Assembly (NCBI GenBank): GCA_037389465.1 | Contig: JAZARR010000078.1 | Coordinates: 1,922,001 to 1,986,000 of the forward strand | DNA: 64,000 nt | Reading direction: 5' to 3' | Source: Baylisascaris procyonis | Lineage: Eukaryota; Nematoda; Chromadorea; Rhabditida; Ascarididae | Part shown: piece by piece, positions 1 to 28,778 of the stretch | Layout of the letters: every line of letters begins with the position of its first letter | Position numbering within the stretch: position 1 is the stretch's first letter | The notes under the pieces: model-generated | Seen by the model: the letters and a program-made list of their open reading frames with translations, nothing else | Database searches by the model: none | What the model was told of the DNA's origin: nothing | Translations under genes and position numbers: made by a program

Positions 1-1099
1 TGCGAGAGGAACAATAATAATAAGGCATTAAACGCCAACGTGCAGTAAAAACGTATGACACCGACGACTAATTAACCTCAACTGCAAACAAACCTTTATT
101 CGTACTAATTGTTAAAATATAATTGCCCTAAAATTTAATGTATTATATGAAACTGAATTCTAATACCCTAAGAGATAAATATTAGTATGTGTAACCATAA
201 TTGCATTAAAAGATAATATAAAATCTGGTGCTGTATAGTGGAAACGAAAGGCGATGTATTACAGTAAATAAAATAAAATGAAATAAAAATAAAGCTTTGT
301 TATAAAATAAGTATGTTGGTGACGGCCATGAAAATCCTAGGTAAATTGAAACAAAGGAAGATAGAAGGTTTTGAGTAAATATGACAATAAAAATATGTGG
401 AGAGTCCTGTAGAAAGTTATATTAAAATGTGAAAGTAAAGAGTTATAAAACGGGGGAACAAGCCATAATAAAGGAAAAGCAAAGTCTAAAAATAGTGTAA
501 TAGAAAGACTGAGTATAAAAACTAGAATATATTTAAAATATATTTGGAAAGAAAGGTATATCCAAACATAGTAAGTTAAAATTCGTATAGTCTAAAGCTA
601 TAGTCTAAGGCATAAGTTAAAAGATGCGTACTCGACATGAAGGGTAATGCTGATAAGTGATGATAAATGTATGTGTCAATGTTGATGGCATAGACCGAAC
701 AGTATTGTCGGGGTAGAGCAATATTTATATGATCTAAGCTTGATGTAGAACATATCGAAACAAAACAATAACATTTAAGGTTCCCTAAATGATTCTAACG
801 AAGAAATACTACTATAAGACCGTAATAAAATGTAAAAACTAATACACAGACGTCCTATAACAATAAACAAAGTAAAATTAAATAACTGAATGTTAGTCAA
901 TATTACATCGTTGTTAATGTAATGTTAAGAAGCGTTAATCAATAAATCTTTGCATATATCGTAAAAGCAATCTTACTATGAAAATGTAAGACCTGCATAG
1001 ATCATAATACCCTTATGCCTGCATTGTTAATAAGCGAAAAATACTAAAGTCCATTAAAAATTTCGTAAACCAAGCTTTTAATACCCTTTCTATTAAGGT
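1..1099. other. AT-rich stretch without a recognised gene
   Basis: Very AT-rich sequence with stops in every frame and no exon I can support. It lies downstream, in the minus-strand sense, of the reverse-transcriptase relic. It could hold the decayed 3' part of that element, but no motif remains that I can identify. Confidence 0.5.
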
Positions 1100-1860
1100 A
1101 GATGAACTTATAGACTAATTACAGTTTACTAATAAATGCTTTATATAAAAAATTTTTTATTAGAGAAACACTGAGACCTTTGCCCTTACAATTTTTTAGC
1201 AGACCTTTACACTTATTAATAAAGTCTGCCTTAAATGAGTCCAATTTGCTAAATCTATAGACTTAGGAAATTATAAGGTTTTTGTATATGAACAGTGGGA
1301 TGTTACTATCTAGTTGAGTGCATTTATTTACTGAAAAATTAAATTGATCCGTCTTATCATAGACGCTTGACACCGTTACACGTAATATATAAGTTTGAGT
1401 CCAAAAAGTTAGCTGTGCTACCCGCATACATAACCTCAATCTGTAGTGAATCTCCATAAATTAATTTAGCAATACTCTGAAAGTTATCGATATTGAATAT
1501 CAGTAAATCATCAACGTACCTACAACAAGTAGCGTTAAAACGTTAAATTTTGGGATATTTATATTCCATAATGGGCAAGGTGAGAACAACTATATCGGGA
1601 CTTGTATTTCCCGCCATGGGCCCTCCTTTAGTTTGTCTGAAAATGAACCCGCCAAAAGCAACACAATTTTTAGTGACTATAAATTTAATTATTTTCATAA
1701 TTTGTACCCTATCCGAGGCAAGAGAATGACCGTTGAACTCGTAATTGTCTGTGTATTACCACATACTTGGAGGTACGCTTTTTTTGGAATTTTCAAAGCA
1801 CACGTGTGTTAAATAATCCATTGCATCAATGATAACGCCGTATACAAAGTGGAGAAATCG
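1100..1860 (-). mobile_element. Decayed reverse-transcriptase fragment of a retroelement
   Basis: Read on the minus strand from 1860 downward, the palm motifs of a reverse transcriptase appear in the right order. First is DFSTLYT (motif A, 1840-1859), then CFENSKKSVPPSM, then GGPMAGNTSPDI (motif B region, about 1600-1630). The catalytic VDDLLIF (motif C, about 1510) and NFLDSNLYI (about 1400) follow. Next comes DKTDQFNF with LDSNIP (about 1290-1350), and last a weaker helical tail (FINKCKGLLKNCKGKG, about 1190). The pieces sit in different frames separated by stops and frameshifts, so the copy is dead. The FLD and DKxDxFNF signatures resemble a divergent metazoan RT group often annotated only as 'reverse transcriptase domain-containing'. 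I cannot assign it firmly to Penelope-like, DIRS or LINE elements. No LTR, terminal repeat or target-site duplication was seen. Confidence 0.72.
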
Positions 1861-1861
1861 G

Positions 1862-4040
1862 CAGCCAAAACCGTTAAACTTTAAACAGCAATCTGATTAC
1901 AGCAAGAACTTCGAGCAGATGTACTGCATCAAAAAGCACTATCGGAGACCGCCCTCCCATTGTAGTGCGATTTGCGCTGTCTAAGTACAAGGCAGTGCAT
2001 TGTGACTAATTGGATCCGGACACATGTGTCAGAGCTTCCATGTGAAGGAAATGCTGTCGCATTTGTTTATGAGGGTAATTTTGTTGCATCTGCTTGTACG
2101 GGCAGTGCCGTTGTTTGGATCCATACTTCGTTGTCACGCATTTACTAGACGCCTCTTTCAGGTTCAGATTAAGTTACACAATATCATAATGAATAAGATA
2201 ACGGTTCCTTTTACTGAAGTGTATTCAGTCACAACGAACGATGATCGTAGTCATACCAGATCGTGTCTAAGATCATTCAGAACAGCTATGCAATGCATGT
2301 GATCGCCTATTGATATGGGCACCATTAAGAATAATTGCCGCCAGAGTCACTATTATAACTTGTGAGGAATAAGATATCGTTAGATTAGAGTTGATTAGTT
2401 ATTCGCTTTAATAGTCACATCATGTAGCAGGGACAATATTATTAGTGACGTTAATTAGTCTATTCTCTATAGACGTTGAAATTGTACTTTACGTGTTGGC
2501 GCACATTTCCATTGTTACAGTAGGCTTATTTGTGGTACTATCTGCATAGATGAATAGAAATGACAACCTTTTATTTAGTGATTGCTCAACTATACTCAAC
2601 TACCTGTTGAATATAAAAGAAATGCGCCTACTTAACGCATTTTCTGATGTGAAGGAAAGAAATTTTAGAAAAAATTTCAGAGAAAGTAATGAACGATTGC
2701 TGAGTAATATGGAGTGCCGCAAAACACACAGAGAGACACCTTGAATGAATGAAAAGGAGTGTTAAAGCAGAATAGAAGGGACAATTTTTCCTGTTCGCCT
2801 AATCCAACATATTCGTCCGCTTTGAATTTAAAGTTAGCCCCTGAAATAAAACAACCCCAACCAGTTTAAAGTTCCAGGCTTTTCATCGACGTGTATAAAC
2901 TTTAGATCCGAGGGGAGTTTTGGTGATTTGCGGGTAGAAAACTTCAAAATCAGATATATTGAACGTTGCAGTAGGCAACATATCCATTTCAAATTTAGCG
3001 CGCAATCGTTTGTGGGAAGGTAGCTTCAAAGAAAGGTTGAAACGTTTTTTCGAGATAGAATTAATCTTTTTTCTCCAGGTTATTGAAGAAAACGCCTAAG
3101 TTGGTGTGGTCGTACTCTGTATCCTAGACGTTGCTGCTGTAATTCTTGACGTCCAGAAGAAGGAAATTTCCAGAAATCTCGGCTAGATGCCAAATGCGCC
3201 GATCGCGGTCGCCTCACTCGTTAAATATTTAAGCAGCACGGGTTAGTTGTTACTTGCATTTAGCGATATGAAGCGTTTTACATGATTCATCGGCGTTTCA
3301 TAGGCAAAGCCGTGCATTGGTGGCTGCTGTGTATTGATGGGCTTTTATTGGTGGGTGGTTTTATCGCCGGCCTTTTGACTGGATACCGAATCTTTTCATT
3401 ATTCAGTTGATTGCCTCTTACCTCGAGAACAGTACTACCTATCAATCCACCTCGAAGGCATTAATATATGTTGCACGAAAAGAAACGCTATTTTGACTAG
3501 GATGAGAAAATCTGCATCTCGCAACCAATTGAAAATTTAAGAGAACCGTTAGCTTAGGACACAAAATGGGAATCTTTCCCCCGCCGCGACGTGCCTCTCT
3601 ACTTTCAGATTCCCCCACTCTGATGACCGAAAGGCCAAGCCGTCGACGGACCACAGATTCACATGTCGCATATTGACATCACGGTTTGCTAGACAGGCTG
3701 ATGGATTTTATTAAATCCGGTCCCAATCACCACAGGAAACGGGACTAAATGTGACCTGACTCCACGCAGACACGGGTTATACCAAGCTCCGGCTTCAGTT
3801 GTCATCAGCACCTGATGTAACCAATACTAATTTTTGACGAAGCCTATCAAGCACTTCAGTTTTCTTTCGAGTACTTCCTTCCATCTTCAGCGTAGTGGTA
3901 AGGATGGGGTTCTGTTTTTCGAAATATCTTTTTCATACTTGACAAATCTTAGTGCATAATCCAGTGAAGCATTTGTCAAATAGGTGGTCGCATCGTCGAT
4001 TATGTGAAGGAAGTTGCAGAATCGCATTCCATGATGTTGT
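1862..4040. other. Intergenic region upstream of wolframin
   Basis: No coding exon could be supported. Short ORFs occur (for example 2024-2302 plus and 3442-3654 minus), but they lack family similarity and convincing splice contexts. The last kilobase should contain the wolframin promoter and outron, but I see no clear core-promoter motif. Confidence 0.5.
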
Positions 4041-4045
4041 TTAGG
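4034..4045 (+). promoter_or_regulatory. Probable spliced-leader trans-splice acceptor of wolframin
   Basis: A TGTTGTTTAG acceptor ends at 4044, ten bases before the chosen start ATG (4055). No upstream coding exon joins to it. Nematode mRNAs commonly receive a spliced leader at such a site. If trans-splicing happens here, the two in-frame upstream ATGs at 4031 and 4034 are removed and 4055 becomes the first start codon. Confidence 0.5.
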
Positions 4046-4054
4046 GCGAACGCA

Positions 4055-20286
<16,232 letters not shown>

Positions 20287-23200
20287 AAATCGGACTTCCA
20301 TTTGCAGAAACACAGGTATTCAAACCTTTTGGAGTTTTTTGGAATCATTAGCGTGCAATCGCTGCAACAGATTTACAAATAGAAATTCTTCAAATTGAGA
20401 TATCATTGCAATATATACAGATGCAGGCTTGGGTGTGAAAGAATGTTTTGCAGTTACTGAGTCGAAAGGATCTGCGAATCGTAAACGTTAAGATGGATCG
20501 GCGGCGTTTCTGGAGCAGAATTTTTTATGCTTTCAAATTCCTTTTTAATTTTATCTTTGCACCGATCTTTTGGATTCCAACGTGAGGGTACCGTCTTTGA
20601 TATGAAAATACCACCACTCAGAATTCCATCATGAAAGCGCTGAAAAACTTGTGATCCAATGAGCCAACTTTAACTTCCAATCGGTTTTATTTCATTGTTC
20701 TTTTAAAGTGTTGTTTGCTAATTCATCTTAATTTCTCTTCGAGCTTCTCTTCAACTGCGTTCTCGTAATCGCTTTTTCATTGCTATAAAAAATGACTCCT
20801 TGAATTTAGGCCCGCTCACGCTCTGCATAGAAACATTTTTCTAACTCAGACAATCGTTTAATAAGAGCTTTTCTGATGACCTGAAATCCAGGCAAAAATA
20901 GGTGATATTTTTTGTCTCGACCTGATTGTTCTCTGAGGTTTCGGTAAAGAGACTTGTTCTTTAAGTTCAAGATGTCTGCTTATCTCAGAGATCTTGCATA
21001 TTTCAATCCTGCTCTGTATGGGGGCGGAAGAGCTAATGTTCCAACCATCATAGCCCCCCCCCCCATCCCACTTCTCCTCTTCTTTCCCTTCTTTAGGTCA
21101 CTATATAAAGCACCCATAACAAGAGCGTGGATCAAATTTTCCTTACTTGAAAATCCGGCCTTGTTGCCTATTCGTGTTAGAAGTATAGCTGCTTCGATTT
21201 TAAATTAGCGTTAGAGGTGATCAGATTGTACACGACACCGCGAGGTGAGCTATTTTATGAAGTTTATTGAAATGGCCTTGCTTTGTAAATATTGTTATTT
21301 GTGCATCTCCAATGAACCCTCTACCCCTTCACCAACTCGCTCCTCACCTTCCCTTCCCAACGTTGGAGAAAAGAGGAGGAGAAAAGACGCGGACATGCAT
21401 GCGGCTAGGGAAAGGAGGAAACTATTAATGGGTGAAAATGAAAGGAGAAACGGGAAGTTTTGCTCGAGCTTCGTGAAGTCTTGGCGAGCCGGGCCCTTGA
21501 GTAAAGCACAAGGAAAATCTTTAGTCCTAAACAGTTGAAGCTTTCAACAACAGAAATTCTACGCTATTCGCATAGTGGTAGAAACTCCGTGCTAAAAACG
21601 TGCCTCATCTTCAGATTTTTTCCTTAGCGTCCTCCGTGCGGAGATATAATGGTAACCTCTCTGTCTTCCCTCCCTCCTCCCCGCCGTTGGAAAAGGTAGC
21701 CACTTTGATCCAAACGAGTAGTAATTCTATACCACTTGACGCATCGCATCTCTGACTAACAAGTTCTCCTTAGGAAATCCAAACGCGGCCATCGCCCTAA
21801 ACAGCGGCCAGGGGAAATAAGCAAGCTTGAAGACGACAAACGGGGAATCCCAAGTCTGCCATAAAACTTTGTAGGATAGTTTTTTAACTGTTGGTAAAGT
21901 GATTACCTGGGCAACGTGCCAGGTCACAACCGAAACCACAGCTAAGCTTTTCCTAAATTCTTAAAAAAACTACTTCTGCGATATAAAAGACACATTCTGA
22001 CTAATTCAATAAACCAACCATCGGAAATTCAACATCACGTAACGCCCCCCTCTCAAATGTGGATTGATTGCGCTGCAATTTGATATTACGTCCACTGTCA
22101 GGCATGCATCACGACCGCTAAATTTAACATCGGACATCCCAAGTTAAGAGCTGAAGGCGCCGGAATGACCAACGGACACGCATGTCCAAGTCCTCGAAAG
22201 GGGTTAAACGTGAGCACATGTAGACATAAAAATACAAAGGAAGCGGAAATTGCTGCACATATCACGGAACGGGACGTGCTTGTTGCAGATAACATCAACA
22301 CACCGTGTATATATTCAAGGAAACTTTTTCACTGAAAAGGATGATTCATTTGTGCATATGGCCAAGTTAATAACTGAGGAAAGCAAGCGATAATCAGTAG
22401 CTTCTACGTCTCACCCTCAGTGGTTCCCAGACTTAATGTGCCCGACAAATAGACAGACATATCCACTTCTCCCGGTATGCAACACTGCTGATCTTCAAGC
22501 TGATGAAAACTCATAAAACATGGAAATGTGTGAAACGTCGCCGTGAAAAGTTTTAAAAAAGGCAGCGCACAGCTCATTCAAAAAATCCACAAAAAACAGT
22601 ACAGAACGTATTTCGTGTTTTTATTTCTATTTACAGGATAAACGAAAAAAATAGGATAACGAACGCATCAACGACCCTCTCCGTCGCTCTTATCCCATTG
22701 AAACTATTCCTGCAATTATTAGACAATAATAATAATGTGCGTTTGCTTCACCGATCTCTTGTATAGACGCGGATCCGTTATGCTGTCTTTGCGGAATAGT
22801 TATCTATAAGAAGAGCCATGAATGATTCGCTACAGCCATAACACAACGACTAACTGGAACATGAAACAACGAAAGGAGATTACATAAGCGGTGACGCTTA
22901 CGACGTATTTTTCACAAACGCGAAGGAGAATGAGAATTGATAAAGCAAAGACATGCAGCTCGATTTATAGAGAATAGAGATATATATTCCGAGTGATGCC
23001 GAAAAGGGTGAGACAATCAAAAACAAACAAGAAACTGCCGATGCTAAAGACAGAATTCCGGAGTTCACCGAAGGAAAATACGCGCTGACATACCGGCAGA
23101 GAGCGAGATTCTTAAGAGCAAGGTGTGCTCCTCAATTCTGACAGATATGAAGACAGCAAGATAAGTCAAAAGTGAATTGTCATAACTATAGAAGAACGAG

Positions 23201-26200
23201 TTTATAGGCAAGAAAGCATCAAACTAAAACCTACTAGTGCTTTATAGCAATCGAAAATAATACAGATGCTAAAGGTGGCTCTAATTCGTCGGTAATAAAT
23301 AGATGAGCGCATCAATGCTCGCCATTTTTCATGCTCAACGCCATCCGTTGATTATATCAAACTCCCTCCCTTGCTCAGAAAACAGCGGTAGGGTCACGAA
23401 AAACCAAAAAAGCTTAGCTGCAACCGAATTCTGGCTGAAGGCGAACAGAAAATCTTTAATTTCGGAACCGACCTTCATCTAGCATAACATTTGGCCAGTA
23501 ACCGAAATATCAGCAAACAATTTTCGTTTACTTCCTTCATAGTAATTACGAACAGTTGTCAGAACGTATCACTGCAAAATGACCTGGAAATAGTAATGAG
23601 GTCAAGTGAGAACTTCCAAAATTCCTGCCAGGTCTGATCGTTTAGTTTTGACTAACTATCCGCGACCTGGCTGCAAGGGCAAACCTAACACCAAACAAAC
23701 ATTATATTAAACAACAATCTGCTGCGGAGAATTGTCTAAACTCTTTGTCACGAAACACTCGCTTTTATTTCCCTTGTCTGTATCACTTCAAATGGCACTT
23801 GAAATTTTTAAACCCTTGACAGGGAAAAACAGGAGCCATTCAGAAAGCTGTCACAAGCTAAAGCAGAGGCCGTTCAGTAAAGCTGTATTTCGTTGGCCAT
23901 CGCAACATACAACGAAAAAGGTATGCATTCATTGTATGGGGGGCAATCAAGGACTTATACAAATGGGGAATCATGCCATGCTGCAACTATGAAAGCGAAC
24001 CCTGAGGAACTGGATGCGGCACCTATACATGGTAATCAGGAACACGCCACTCAACCCTTGCTCCAATTCCGTTTTCACGCTGAAAATGAAAATGCCTTTG
24101 TGAACAGGGCATCCTAAGATGGATGAAAAACGAGCGGCACATTGAAAGAAGCTGGCAACTAATAAGCTATGTTGCCCAATTTGAAAACAACACAGTAAAA
24201 CAACTAAAAAATGATACTTATAATAGCCAATCGCATTCAACTTGAACCCACTACGGTACCAATTTAGTGCGGCCTACCTACCGCCGACCCAAATTACATG
24301 ATGTAGTCAAAAAAGAAAGCAAGAAAGCTGTTCAAGGCGTGCAAGCATCAATCAGAAACCACCATACACCTCATGATCTCGTCTTGCACAAGACGGCAGG
24401 TGGACGATGCAGTGCACTGCCGCTGCGCACTATCGCTCTTCCGGTCGTATAGCATCATTCGTCAACAAGGGATCACATTGAATCCCGTGAACACGAAAAG
24501 CCTCGACGAACCTGAACCACTACGTTAACCACAGAAATCCATCCGATTCCACCAAACAACGGAACATAAGCGCGACTGGCGCACCCAAAATACCAAGCTA
24601 TGAAAATTAGTGCAGAATGGAAACAATATGTAAACGGCATCTTTAGACTGAGAAGCTTACTAGTGACGTATTTGTGCAAGCTTCATCTGAATGAGCTATA
24701 CAAGAAAATGGAGGTAGAGGAGGACGAGTGTTCAAACATGCCTGGCAAGCGACATTCCTCTCTGCTACCGGATCAAACCTCAACGCTTTCCCACGCCTCT
24801 AACCTTACTGATATTTAAATTGATTAAATGAAAGAATGGCGGCATGGTGCATTACCATATTTGTCATTCGGTGAGCAGGAGATATGGTTTGGAGTTCTTG
24901 CTAGAAACTGCGCTTTTCACTTTTATATTATACTCCATATTCAAATGGTGGCTACGACTAAAGGATCTGTCCATCTCCTTTGCTCAGCTCGTCACTCACA
25001 AAGAAAGAGCGCGGATCATGGCAGTGCAACAACTTCTAAATCAAGACAACAATTGTGATAGAAATATCATTATGAAGAAGAAAATTACTACATTTTCGTA
25101 CAGTTAACAGTAGCTGTTGGCGAGAATATTAAGATAAAAGAAAATTGGCAAAACAAAAAGGCATTAAGGATTGAAAAATAGAAAACAAAACTATGAAGCG
25201 GTATTTGGGAGCGATTTTTCAACAAGCGCCTGAATGACTTCTCTAATTTGAGGCCATTGACATTTCCGTTTTTAGGTGAAATTTCCGCTTCTTCGCGGGA
25301 AAAAAAATTCCAGTCATTTATCTTATCTTAAGCAAAATAGATTTATAGCTTGATATCGCTCAAACGTCTATCACAATTGAAAAAATAGGGAATTAGTCAT
25401 CAAAGAAAAATCGACGTGTCATAATTGTAGATCTATACGAAAAATAACACGGAGAAGCGTGCTTAGCCAAAGCGCTGATCGCAAAGAGGCACCTCGAAAA
25501 TAGTGCACCTATGTAATATGTACCAGCCTTTTTTGAATACTCCCATTGGGTCCTCAGCAGCTTCCCTTTCCCATTCGCCTACCCCGCTAACTCTATTCAT
25601 ATTTAAGAACATAAGCGCAGAAAGATGATGACACGCCGGAAAATGCAACAAAACAAAACACTACACATTTAAAAAATGTGAAAGCTTCCATATCTGAAGC
25701 CAGGCTAAATATCTATTCACTGTTTAGGGGAACTCATTCCGCCGTAACAAAAAAAGTATCGTCAACGTTTTCACATAAGGGAAAGAAACAGCACGAATTC
25801 GTGTGTTGCGACCGAATCCTTTAGAAGTCACTTTAACGAGTGTTAAATAAGAAACCTCTAAGGCCAATAGCTTCTTGAAAAGGGCAATACGAGATCCACT
25901 CAAAGAAGCGAGGCAAACAAATTAAAAGAGACGGAAAAGCAATCTACTAATAGCGAATGTGATTAAAGCAACGGCATACTTCACGGATGGCGAAGTTATT
26001 CGGACGCCGCTACCTCATCACTACGAGCGTTTTCGGCATGAAAGATCGCGTCACAATTGCGACGTTCATTTGAAGGCTCAGTTATATCACCGTACCGCTA
26101 GTCCCATATGCCGATCGTATAAACGCTGACCATCAACTCATATGGACTGCACAAACGAACAGGAGCAGAACCACAGCCAATAATTAGGAATCGAGTCCTC

Positions 26201-26680
26201 AAGGAAGAAAAAATGCGAAGCAAAATCGCAAATATTTTGAGAGGAACGGAGCTTGTCCGATATACCTTAGTTAGAAACTTATGCGTAAAAGACAAGCCTT
26301 GCGCGCTATGCAGCTCGATTTATACGTCTCCCAGCTAACATTTCTCCTCCTCCTCCTTCTTCTGGCACAAAAAAGATACCAGTCCCGGTTAGAACATCTG
26401 AAAGAAACTACGGCGCAAGAGAAAAACGATGCCACTCCTCTCATTTCACGCGGACGACAGTGACGGTAAACAGCAATGAGCAAAATGAATAACGAAGTGA
26501 ACAACAGAAGGGAATGCGGAAGAAAACACACCACATTCCAGTTCAGCAATATGCGCCGACAGGCATTCATGTTCTCATAATGCTTCAAGATACTTGTGAG
26601 AGAGAATTTAATGGCGTCAAAACATTTATAAGCAGAGACGCATTTGTCAACAATCCACATTAATCACACAAGAAACATAC

Positions 26681-26766
26681 CTGTCGATCAGTGACGTGTT
26701 CACCTGGTGCCAGTCGAACAGCTTGGAGACGTGAGACACAGCGCCCCATTGGGATAGGTCAGGACT
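26681..26766 (-). CDS. Candidate internal exon, no family recognised
   Basis: On the minus strand a CAG/GTATGT donor (a full consensus match) ends an open stretch reading SPDLSQWGAVSHVSK and then LFDWHQVNTSLID. The matching acceptor (ATCGTAG) is weak. A second reading of the same bases uses GTGAAC as donor and gives a Cys-containing peptide (ACYRRVLTYPNGALCLTS). The two cannot both be right. No partner exon was identified, so this is only a lead for transcript mapping. Confidence 0.18.
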
Positions 26767-28723
26767 CTACGATAGCAGGCAGCATTTATGGCCTAATCAC
26801 GTCGCGAACATTTTCCACCCGCCCTTCACACTTCCTTCTCCCCACTTCTTCCCCTCCTCTATCTGTAATATTGTCAAGCAACGTTCTCCCTAACATCATC
26901 GGAAGACTGCGCCCAAAAAATTACAGCAAGCAGCAACTAGCGCATTAATTAGTAACATGCAGTCGCATGTTTGCACTGTTTAATTCGACATAGTATTTGT
27001 CGGGTAGAGTATGTAACTCGCTGTTGTTCGGATCAAGTGATCAAAGAATCATAAAGAGGCATGTCTCCATATCGCGCTGAGCTCGACTGGCTGTCGATCG
27101 ACTCAGAAAGCGTCCACATAGGCTACAGGTAACAGCTGACGGGCTTCTGCAGATTTGTTCACACCTAGGGATTCATGTTCTGCGGTACAGATTCGGATTA
27201 TCGTAGCCCGTGCTAGTGACACAACCGTGGTGTGGCGCTGTGGACAAGAAACCACTCCCTCCCCTCCCCTCTCCACCTCTTCATACTTTCTTGCGAAACA
27301 CCCTCTCGACACCAAAGGTTCCACTGTCGTTCACTAACCTCGCATTAAAGCTGAGAAGTCGTATCAGAATGGAACTTTCGCATCGACCAACTAAAAAAGC
27401 GTTAAAGCCTAAGAATTTCGCAAAGCCTCCGGAATTCTGCAGAAGAAATCATAAGTCCTGTGAACAGTGGGTTCTGTGGGCCCTTGCGGTTAGCCCTCGT
27501 CACCCGGATCCCTGCCTCACTGACGCAGGACTGCAGCAAGAATCCAGGGAACTGAGTTAGTCTCATTCCATAAACAAGTAGGTGTAACAGGCATCATGAA
27601 AAACACTGGGAGTTCTGGTGGAGTTGCTTTTGTAAAACCCAGAAAGAGGGATAGGGAGGGGAGATGGAGAAGCTGTTGCATTGTGACAAGGCAGCACTGT
27701 GGGCCACTATGCAATTCCTCCTCTGGCCATCTGATGAGCTAAAAAACCATCACTAGACCCAACTGAATCAGATTTTCACCAACGATTGTTCCCTTTTCAT
27801 TACACATCCCACTCCGCATGGATCATGCAATTCAAAGTCATGATCCCCACTTCGTTCCCATCCCCAATTACTCGAAACTACCTCTGCAAAGAATAAAATA
27901 GCTACGCTGGACCTGCATTCCTTAAACATCGCAGGAGAACCTAAAAAATTTTATCCTTAATTCTATATCCCTATAGATCGGATGAAGTTGTAAGTCCTCC
28001 TCCACTATACCTTTTCCCTCTCTCTCCCTCCCCCCTCCACAAAAAAAACCCGGGGCACCTAGAAGGTCGAAATTGTAAAATGGGATTTTACAATATTTTA
28101 AACATATCCTGTATCCCCAACCCTCGGCTTTTGAAATGGAACTCCATAAAAACTGACCAGCAAACAAAAAACTAAACGTGTGATGCGCAACGACATGATA
28201 TTGTGTGCATCAACTTTACTGCAAAATACACTCTGGTGTTACAGCATTGTACCACGAGAGGCAGAATTTTGTGCTCGGCATTTCGCTGAGCGCTTTCCGT
28301 GGCTTCAAAAGAAACTACGTCATGTCATCCGACGTAACGATTTCACATCCATCTACCTGTAAAACGTTTTAAAAAAATTTGCACATTTTTTCTTTCACTT
28401 TCAGGTTTTATCACACCGTTCATCGAAAGCAACGCTCGGTCGCTGTAAGCCATAGTGGGCGTGACATGCTAAAAGCGCTCCCATGATTCACTTCTTTTTA
28501 TTTTTGCAGACAGTCAATAAAGGCGCCGCACAAGTTTAAATGACGTCGTGTCCACGCGTGTGCCTTCGTCATGAGGCAAGACAGCCAGCACCTTTGGGGC
28601 ATAGACCACAAGATGAATTTCAGCAGGATTAGCTTAGCTCTCTTCTAATTCCTCCACAATTTACCATATCCATTTCTAATTTACGGAAGAAAAATGAACA
28701 CTCGCATTATAACATGACATATT

Positions 28724-28726
<3 letters not shown>

Positions 28727-28770
<44 letters not shown>
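28727..28770. repeat. (TA)n microsatellite
   Basis: More than twenty uninterrupted TA units followed directly by a T run. It lies in the gene-poor interval. Confidence 0.95.

Positions 28771-28778
<8 letters not shown>

Noticed and set aside
26271..26660. 129-codon minus-strand ORF with an Arg run
   Set aside because: The Arg run comes from a CTC/CTT simple-repeat tract and the rest lacks similarity.
27060..27250. Cys-rich minus-strand reading (SAVTCSLCGRFLSRSTAS)
   Set aside because: It is interrupted by a stop, has no clear splice edges and no definite zinc-finger or EGF spacing.
28180..28362. 60-codon plus-strand ORF with a charged helix (HFAERFPWLQKKLRHVIR)
   Set aside because: It suggested a transposase fragment at first, but there is no catalytic motif, terminal repeat or second conserved block.
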